From assembly GCA_964542765.1 (NCBI GenBank), contig CAZIVO010000043.1, positions 1 to 26,272 on the forward strand: a stretch of DNA of 26,272 nucleotides, written 5' to 3'. A program made the translations under genes and the position numbers. Below the pieces are notes generated by a model, which ran no database searches, was not told the origin of the DNA, and saw nothing but the letters and a program-made list of their open reading frames with translations. Positions 7,038 to 13,688 of the stretch are shown piece by piece; the stretch's first letter is position 1; each line of letters starts with the position of its first letter. Source of the DNA: CAZIVO01 sp964542765. Its GTDB lineage: Bacteria; Planctomycetota; UBA1135; UBA2386.

Positions 7038-8764
7038 CAATCAACACGCTGCACGTAGACAAAGAAGGCTCCGCGCGAGTCCTTGCCGGTAAACCAGGTC
7101 CGTAATCTGGCGGCGCCCTCGACGAGAGCAAGGCGAAAGGTCACGGCAGAAGCACCCTGCGATATCTCCATGGACTCATCGACATCGCCGATCCGGATCC
7201 GCGCGCGCTCGCCCGCAATCGGAAAACCAACCTCGCGAGGCTGCTGGCAGAGCGTGAACTCGTAAGTCCCCGCGGCAAGAACATCGACGGTCCAGTAACC
7301 ATTCCAGGCCGGTGCCTTGATGATGTGGCGCTGATTCCACGGAACCTGATTCGCGTTGCGCCCGGCCAAGGGCACCTCGTTCGTATGCCAATCGTGACAG
7401 GTCAGACGCGTGACCGGCGCCTCTTCCGGGCACAGATCGATCCGGCAAACCTCTGTGAAACGCGGCGTCAAACTGTCCCACCACCGATCATAGGCCGCCG
7501 TCAAATTCGCGGCGACTTCGGGATGAGCGGCAACGACATTCTCGACCTGACCCGGATCGGAATACATATCGAAGAGTTCCTTGCCATCGATGAACCGCCA
7601 GCGATCGGTCATGACCGATGACTTCCGCCATTTCTGAGGCTGTCCGATCCGCTGGGAGTGCAGCAGAAGAACGCGATCGGCCCAATCAGCCCTCCCTTCC
7701 AACAGAGGCGCCAAGCTACTGCCATCCACCGGTAGGCCAGCCGGCTTTTCCAGCTCACAGAGTTCGACCAGTGTCGGCAAGACGTCGATGTGCGCGGCCA
7801 GATTCTGGATATCCCGATCCGGGGCAAGCCGTCCCGGCCACCGGATGAAGAAGGGCACACGATGGCCACCGTCGTAATGGGATCCTTTCTTGCCGCGCAT
7901 GCCTGCATTGAAGGCTCCGGCAGCAGATCCATTGTCGGTCATGAAGATCAAGATCGTGTCGCGCGCAAGATCCAACTCCTCGAGTTTCGCAGAGAGACGG
8001 CCAACGTTTTCATCGATGTTGGTGATCATTCCGTAGAAGCTTGCGGTGCGACCGGCGACACCCTTCTTCAGATAATGATCTCGGTAACTGTCCGCGACGT
8101 TGTAGGGACCGTGCGCAGCATTGGTCGGGAGGTAGACGAAGAAAGGCTGCTCGCGATGATCTGTGATGAACTTCGTCGCAGCCTCGAAGAACACGTCCGT
8201 GCAATAGCCGCTCTGCGGTTCGGGCTTGCCGTTGTGCCAGTAGGTGTCATCGAAGTAGTCGTTGCCCCACCAATCCGGGGTCTGCCCAACACCGCCACCA
8301 CCGTGTATCAACACCTCCTGAAAGCCGCGGTCCTGCGGACGGTAAGGAAAGTTGTCGCCAAGGTGCCACTTCCCGAAAACGCCGGTGCGGTAGCCATTGG
8401 CCGCGAAGACATCGCCCATCGTCTGCTCCTGCCGCCGGAGCAAGCTCCGCCCCATGATCGTATGCCAGACACCGGTGCGACTGGAATAGCGCCCTGTCAT
8501 CAGCGCCGCACGCGTCTCCGAACAGGTCGGATCGACATGAAAATTCGTGAACCGTGCGCTCTGCTCCCGAAGGCGATCGAGGTTCGGCGTATCGATGATC
8601 TCGTTGCCATGGCAATGCAAATCGCCGTAGCCCTGGTCGTCGGTCATGACGATGATGACGTTCGGATGGCGAGATCGATCGCCCTGGGCCGGACACCAGG
8701 CGGCCAGGGCCGACAAGGCAAGACAAGCAATGGGAGCTGGCTGAATCTTCATGGGAGAAGCCAT
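7037..8764 (-). CDS. Secreted sulfatase with variant CxExR active-site motif
   Basis: A type I sulfatase of about 575 residues that hydrolyses sulfate esters, exported by a signal peptide (about 1-27, ending near C-P-A-Q-G). Counted from the ATG at 8764: the metal-binding pair Asp42-Asp43 is in M-T-D-D-Q-G-Y-G-D. The formylglycine cysteine is Cys81 in C-S-E-T-R, where the usual Pro or Ala at the third place is Glu. G-K-W-H (Lys132, His134), N-A-A-H-G with His218, and T-D-N-G (Asp277, Asn278) complete the site. Residues after about 460 form a separate beta-rich domain common in arylsulfatase-like proteins of this phylum. A second ATG at 8752 is an alternative start. The gene is translationally coupled to the downstream glycosyltransferase. 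The family is certain; the substrate is not. Confidence 0.9.
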   Translation of the reverse strand: MASPMKIQPAPIACLALSALAAWCPAQGDRSRHPNVIIVMTDDQGYGDLHCHGNEIIDTPNLDRLREQSARFTNFHVDPTCSETRAALMTGRYSSRTGVWHTIMGRSLLRRQEQTMGDVFAANGYRTGVFGKWHLGDNFPYRPQDRGFQEVLIHGGGGVGQTPDWWGNDYFDDTYWHNGKPEPQSGYCTDVFFEAATKFITDHREQPFFVYLPTNAAHGPYNVADSYRDHYLKKGVAGRTASFYGMITNIDENVGRLSAKLEELDLARDTILIFMTDNGSAAGAFNAGMRGKKGSHYDGGHRVPFFIRWPGRLAPDRDIQNLAAHIDVLPTLVELCELEKPAGLPVDGSSLAPLLEGRADWADRVLLLHSQRIGQPQKWRKSSVMTDRWRFIDGKELFDMYSDPGQVENVVAAHPEVAANLTAAYDRWWDSLTPRFTEVCRIDLCPEEAPVTRLTCHDWHTNEVPLAGRNANQVPWNQRHIIKAPAWNGYWTVDVLAAGTYEFTLCQQPREVGFPIAGERARIRIGDVDESMEISQGASAVTFRLALVEGAARLRTWFTGKDSRGAFFVYVQRVD

Positions 8765-8874
8765 TGCACCGTGCAAGCCGATACCGCGCCACTCACAGGA
8801 CCCTCAACAGGTCGATAATTCCTTGCCCATCGACCCCTGGCACCCGAAATCGACCGATCAACCGCCACGGTGAC

Positions 8875-9345
8875 TCACCTCCGCCCCCAAAGCTGGATGA
8901 TCAGGCTTCGTTGGCGTGGTTTGTTGTCGAAGTCGATCAGAATCACCTGCTGCCAGGTGCCGAGCGTCGGTCGGCCATCCTTCACCGGCACCATGAGCGA
9001 AGGGCCGATCAAGCTGGCGCGCACATGCGAATGACCGTTGCCGTCGTGCCAGGTGTCTTCGTGATGGTAATGCGCATCGCGAGGCGCGATCCGCTCGAAA
9101 AACTCCGGCAGATCGCGCAGCAAACCAGGTTCGTATTCGACGGTCGTGAGCCCGCCGGTCGAGCCAGGTACGAACAGAAGAATGTGACCCTCGAGAAGCT
9201 CGTGATGCTCGAGGGAGGACTGCAGGTCACCGGTCAAATCAATGATATGACCTTCGCCCCGCGTATCGACGCTGATCGTATCGGTGACCAAGAAGAAATC
9301 TTTCGGCGCAGTGTCGTGACTCGTCATGCTGCTCGTATAGCGCAT
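8875..9345 (-). CDS. YjbQ / UPF0047 family protein
   Basis: A 156-residue cytoplasmic protein of the YjbQ (UPF0047) family. Some members have weak thiamine-phosphate synthase activity, but the true role is unclear. The family's C-terminal signature is present: a His-rich stretch (A-H-Y-H-H-E-D), then G-H-S-H-V-R-A-S-L-I-G-P-S-L-M-V-P-V and L-G-T-W-Q-Q-V. The length is normal for the family. The ATG at 9345 has a plausible GGTGGG upstream; an internal ATG at 9327 is possible. It is divergent from the EF-hand/PQQ gene and ends about 110 bases before the sulfatase start on the same strand. The neighbours do not suggest a role for it. Confidence 0.88.
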   Translation of the reverse strand: MRYTSSMTSHDTAPKDFFLVTDTISVDTRGEGHIIDLTGDLQSSLEHHELLEGHILLFVPGSTGGLTTVEYEPGLLRDLPEFFERIAPRDAHYHHEDTWHDGNGHSHVRASLIGPSLMVPVKDGRPTLGTWQQVILIDFDNKPRQRSLIIQLWGRR

Positions 9346-9495
9346 TTAGCCCACCGGCGAGACGTGAGAATTACAAGCCCGGTGATCTTCGCCTCTCCTG
9401 GAACGTCGGCCAAAGCTATGATCAACCTCTGTCTTTGCTGAACTCGGCCCAGGCAACAACGCCGGGCCCTCGCCGCTCGCCCAGGACACACCTCC

Positions 9496-11247
9496 ATGTC
9501 TTCGCGTTCACCGAACCACCGCGCGCTCCTCATCGGCCTTCTCATCGTCTGCACATCGAGCCCGACCACGGCCCAGAACCGGCGCGGCTTTGCCGCCGAC
9601 CTGTTCTCGCAACTCGACACGAACCACGACAAATTTCTGTCGGCAAAGGAACTCGGACGACCGGTTCTGCACGACAAAATCGACAAGGACGGCGACGGCA
9701 AGGTCACCCTCGCCGAAGCTCAGGCTCATTTCAAAGGCAAGGACCTGCCTCGGTGGCTGTCGAAGCTATACGCCAAACCCCTCGACACATTGACCAAGAC
9801 CGAGGGAACGCGCGTGTACTGGAACCAATTTCGCGGCCCCAACGGGCAAGGCGTGATGGACGCGCCTCAAGTCCCCATTCATTTTGGCCCTGACTCGAAC
9901 ATCTTGTGGAAGACCGCCGTCGGTGAAGGGCAATCGTCTCCTGTGATCTGGGGCAACCGCATTTTCTTCACGACCGGCTCATCGGAAAACCAGGGCGAAC
10001 TCACGACGGTCTGTCTGGATCGCGAGCAAGGAAAGGTCCTGTGGCAAACATCGGTCCACGCCCGAACGAAGAGGCGGTACTACCCGTCGAATGGCCCCGC
10101 ATCACCAACCCCGGCCACCGATGAGCAACACGTTTACGTCTACTTCGGAACCTATGGCCTGCTTTGCTACGACCACAACGGAACCAAGGTCTGGGAACGC
10201 AAGATCGATCATCCGGAAAATCAGTACGGGGTATCGGTCTCACCGATCCTGTACGAGGACAAGGTCATCCTGGTTCTGGACGACAACGGCCGGGACTCCC
10301 GGATTCTGGCGATGCATCGGGATACAGGCGCCACGGTCTGGGAACAGCCCAGGCACTTCTATCAAGCGGGCTGGGCAACGCCCATGATCTGGCGCAATTC
10401 CGGCGGCGATGAACTCGTCGTCTTGGGATCTCGGAGGCTGACATCGTACGATCCCAGCAACGGCAAGGAACTCTGGTGGGCCGGCGGCTTCTCCAAGGAG
10501 CCGATCGGCGTGCCCATAACCGGCGAAGATCTTCTCTTTGCGAGCGATGCAGCCGCCGGTGGTCGCGGCGAAATCAAATGGGATGCAGAAGCAAGCTGGA
10601 AGGTCACGCTCGAGGATTTCGACAAGAACAAAGACAGCAAGATACAGCGCAAAGAGATGGCCAATGGTTTCAGGATCCCCCTGCGATCCGACCTGGCCAA
10701 GCATGAGCCGGGATCTGCCTATCCTGTCAGTCGCCGAAAGGTCGATGGCTGGCTTCGGCAACTGGACAAGGACGGGGATGGCATCAGCAAGAAAGACTGG
10801 CTGGAATTCATGGCCGGTTTTTCGATGGAGAGTCAGCCAACACTCATGGCGATCCATCCCGGCGCCCATGGGAATGCTCGACCATTTAGCGTCGCCTGGG
10901 AAATCCACAGCGGAATCCCCGAAGTGCCGTCACCGCTTTATCACCAGGGAAGAATCTATCTCCTGCGAAAGGGTGGCCGTCTAGCCTGCATCAGGGCATC
11001 GGACGGCAAGGAGCTCTTCCGTGGATTGATCGGGGTAAGGGGGCAGTACATCGCCTCGCCGATCGTGGCCGGCGACAAGCTCATCACGGCCTCGGAACGC
11101 GGCACCGTGGCAGTCATTCAAATAGGAGACAAGCTCGAAGTCCTGGCCAGGAACGAGTTCGGCGAGAAGATCCTCGCAACTCCGGCCATTGCCGAAAACA
11201 AGATCTACCTGCGAACCGCCGGCCACATGTACGCCATCGGTGGATGA
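9496..11247 (+). CDS. Secreted PQQ-like beta-propeller protein with four EF-hand motifs
   Basis: A 583-residue exported protein with a signal peptide at about 8-27. A pair of EF-hand loops comes first: D41-T-N-H-D-K-F-L-S-A-K-E52 and D63-K-D-G-D-G-K-V-T-L-A-E74. A beta-propeller follows, with W-N-Q-F-R-G-P-N-G-Q-G as the typical opening and repeated A-x-D-x-x-x-G-K-x-x-W blades, similar to BamB and PQQ-dependent dehydrogenases. Two more EF-hand loops, at Asp376 and Asp424, are inserted within the propeller. It probably binds calcium in the periplasm. I do not see the residues that would prove PQQ binding, so enzyme activity is uncertain. The start is supported by CAGGA 9 bases upstream. It lies about 107 bases before the sulfatase-esterase gene on the same strand and may be co-transcribed with it. 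Confidence 0.85.
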   Translation: MSSRSPNHRALLIGLLIVCTSSPTTAQNRRGFAADLFSQLDTNHDKFLSAKELGRPVLHDKIDKDGDGKVTLAEAQAHFKGKDLPRWLSKLYAKPLDTLTKTEGTRVYWNQFRGPNGQGVMDAPQVPIHFGPDSNILWKTAVGEGQSSPVIWGNRIFFTTGSSENQGELTTVCLDREQGKVLWQTSVHARTKRRYYPSNGPASPTPATDEQHVYVYFGTYGLLCYDHNGTKVWERKIDHPENQYGVSVSPILYEDKVILVLDDNGRDSRILAMHRDTGATVWEQPRHFYQAGWATPMIWRNSGGDELVVLGSRRLTSYDPSNGKELWWAGGFSKEPIGVPITGEDLLFASDAAAGGRGEIKWDAEASWKVTLEDFDKNKDSKIQRKEMANGFRIPLRSDLAKHEPGSAYPVSRRKVDGWLRQLDKDGDGISKKDWLEFMAGFSMESQPTLMAIHPGAHGNARPFSVAWEIHSGIPEVPSPLYHQGRIYLLRKGGRLACIRASDGKELFRGLIGVRGQYIASPIVAGDKLITASERGTVAVIQIGDKLEVLARNEFGEKILATPAIAENKIYLRTAGHMYAIGG

Positions 11248-11354
11248 AGGTGGAACTCCACCCGCAGACTGTTGCAGGCCTGTTACAGATCCCGCGCTCG
11301 GAGCACGATCGTCCGAGCAACATTGCCGAAGCCATCGACTAGGATGCACGGACC

Positions 11355-13688
11355 ATGCGATTCCTCACCACCTCCCTCGCCGCCATTCTCTCCTGCGCCG
11401 TAGCCGCACAGGACTCTTCCCCGCAACGCCCGAACTTCATCGTCTTCCTCACCGACGATCAGGGCTGGGGCGACCTGGGCTGCTACGACCACCCACGTAT
11501 CCAGTCGCCCAACCTCGACCGGCTCGCGACCCAGAGCGTTCGCTTCACCCAGTGCTACTCGGCCTGCGGAGTCTGCTCGCCATCGCGCTCGGCAATCCTG
11601 ACCGGCCGCACCCCCTATCGCAACGGCGTCTGGCGCTGGATCCCATCGAACCACGAGGTGCATCTACGCGAAAGCGAGATCACCCTTCCCGAACTTCTCG
11701 GTGCGCGCGGCTACTCGACCTGCCACGTCGGCAAGTGGCACCTCAACGGCAAGTTCAACTCGGACCAGCAACCCCAACCCGATGATCACGGCTATCAGTG
11801 GTGGTTCGCTACCCAGAACAACGCTTCACCAAGCCATGAGAACCCGACCAACTTCGTCCGCAACGGCGAGAAGGTCGGGCCCCTGAAGGGCTTTTCATCG
11901 GTCCTGATCGTCGAGGAGGCCATCGCCTGGCTGAAAGAACACCGCGACGAGCCCTTCTTTCTCACCGTCTGGACTCACGAGCCACACCTGCCGATCGAGA
12001 GCGCGCCCGAATACATGGCTCCTTACGCCGACATCGAGGATCCGGGTATCCGCCAACATCACGGCAATATCACCCAACTCGACGCCGCTTTCGGCAAGCT
12101 CAGCAAGGCACTCGACGAACTCGGACTGGCCGACAACACCTGCCTCTTCTACACCTCTGACAATGGGCCCGAAGGCACTGGACTGGGCAATCCCAAGCAA
12201 CCGGACTCGATGAAGAATCGCACCCGCGGTTCCACCGGCGGCCTGCGCGGACGCAAGCGTGCCGACTATGAAGGAGGCATCCGCGTGCCCGGCATGGTGC
12301 GATGGCCCGCTTACTTTCGCGCCAACGGCATCCGGTCGGGAACCACCAGCGACATCCCCGTCATCGGCAGCGATATCTTCACGACGATCTGTTCGATCAC
12401 CGGTATCCCCCTGCCGGACGATCGCACCATCGATGGTGCTGACATGCTGCCGGCCCTGCGCGGCGATCCGGTGCAGCGAAGTCAGCCACTGTACTGGCGC
12501 ACGCACATCGCGCCCCCGCAGTGCCGCGTGGCGATGCGGATCAATGACTGGAAGATCGTCGCAAATGAGGACCTGACGAAATTCGAGCTCTACGACCTGA
12601 GCAAGGACTGGAAGGAGACGACGGATATCTCGGCAGAACACCCCGAAAGGTTCGCCGAACTCAAGCGCCGCCTCATTGCCCACGATGCTGCCGTGAAGGC
12701 AGAGGGCCCCGACTGGTGGAAGAATTCGCAGAAGAGCAAGAAGGCCAACAAGAAGAAGGGTGCGAAGGGCCAGACAAAGAAGAACCCGGTCAAGCCCGAA
12801 GTGGCCGCCAAACCTCAGCCACCGAAAAAGACAGCTTCACCCAAGAGCAGCCCGGTCAAGGCAGTGCTACCCGCCGGCGTCAGCCAGCAACTCGACCTCG
12901 TCTATGCACGCCGCGGCACACGCGAAATGAAGCTCGATCTCTTCGCACCAAAGACCGGCGACGGACCCTTCCCCGCACTGGTCTTCGTCCACGGCGGCGG
13001 CTGGTTCAAGGGCGACAAGTCCAAGTACCGGCCGATGGCGCAACGACTCGCAGCACGCGGCTACGTCAGCGCCTGTATCGAGTACCGCCTCGCCGGCGAG
13101 GCTTCCTTTCCGGCTGCCATTCATGACTGCAAGTCCAGCCTGCGCTGGTTGCGCGCCCATGCAAAAGAGCTACGGGTGGACACCACACGCATCGGTATCG
13201 TCGGCGGATCTGCGGGTGGCCATCTGGCCGGTCTGGTCGCGACCAGCGGGCGCGCTTCCTCGCTGGAAGGGCCGGGGAACCGCGGGCATTCGAGCGCGGT
13301 GCAAGCTGCCGTCATCATGGCCGGCCCGATGGACCTGGCCAGCGAGAGCTTCGTGAGCAAGGCGATGGCAGATCCCCGTCGCCGCGTCATCAACTTCCTC
13401 GGCGGCACCTACGAGAAGGCCCCTGCAACCTATGCCGCCGCATCGCCGATCTTCCACCTCGATGCCGCCACTCCCCCATGCCTGTTCATGGATGGAGAGA
13501 AGGACCGGCCGGGCGAGCGCTACGTGGAAATGCGCAAGCAGATGGACGCACTCGGCATCGAGAACCAGTTCGTCATCATCAAAGATGGACCACATCCCTT
13601 CTGGCAACGGAATCCCTGGATCGAGCCAACACTCGAACACCTCGATACTTTTTTCAAGAAGCACCTCGCCAAACAGCAGGCCTACTGA
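11355..13688 (+). CDS. Secreted sulfatase fused to an alpha/beta-hydrolase esterase
   Basis: A 777-residue two-enzyme protein with a signal peptide (1-19). The sulfatase (about 24-452) has T-D-D-Q-G-W-G-D, the classical formylglycine motif C74-S-P-S-R78, G-K-W-H (Lys127, His129), W-T-H-E-P-H and S-D-N-G. A Lys/Pro/Ala-rich linker of about 55 residues (about 454-509) follows. The second domain (about 510-777) is an esterase of the carboxylesterase / acetyl-xylan-esterase-like group: oxyanion motif H546-G-G-G-W, nucleophile elbow G-G-S619-A-G-G, and likely Asp717 and His747 completing the triad. The expected role is removal of both sulfate and acyl (probably acetyl) groups from one glycan outside the cytoplasm. 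Its stop overlaps the convergent double sulfatase by 7 bases. Domain calls are firm; the substrate is inferred. Confidence 0.92.
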   Translation: MRFLTTSLAAILSCAVAAQDSSPQRPNFIVFLTDDQGWGDLGCYDHPRIQSPNLDRLATQSVRFTQCYSACGVCSPSRSAILTGRTPYRNGVWRWIPSNHEVHLRESEITLPELLGARGYSTCHVGKWHLNGKFNSDQQPQPDDHGYQWWFATQNNASPSHENPTNFVRNGEKVGPLKGFSSVLIVEEAIAWLKEHRDEPFFLTVWTHEPHLPIESAPEYMAPYADIEDPGIRQHHGNITQLDAAFGKLSKALDELGLADNTCLFYTSDNGPEGTGLGNPKQPDSMKNRTRGSTGGLRGRKRADYEGGIRVPGMVRWPAYFRANGIRSGTTSDIPVIGSDIFTTICSITGIPLPDDRTIDGADMLPALRGDPVQRSQPLYWRTHIAPPQCRVAMRINDWKIVANEDLTKFELYDLSKDWKETTDISAEHPERFAELKRRLIAHDAAVKAEGPDWWKNSQKSKKANKKKGAKGQTKKNPVKPEVAAKPQPPKKTASPKSSPVKAVLPAGVSQQLDLVYARRGTREMKLDLFAPKTGDGPFPALVFVHGGGWFKGDKSKYRPMAQRLAARGYVSACIEYRLAGEASFPAAIHDCKSSLRWLRAHAKELRVDTTRIGIVGGSAGGHLAGLVATSGRASSLEGPGNRGHSSAVQAAVIMAGPMDLASESFVSKAMADPRRRVINFLGGTYEKAPATYAAASPIFHLDAATPPCLFMDGEKDRPGERYVEMRKQMDALGIENQFVIIKDGPHPFWQRNPWIEPTLEHLDTFFKKHLAKQQAY

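Noticed and set aside
7790..8818. 342-codon open frame opposite the sulfatase
   Set aside because: A shadow of the sulfatase, which has complete catalytic motifs; the plus-strand translation has no recognisable motif.
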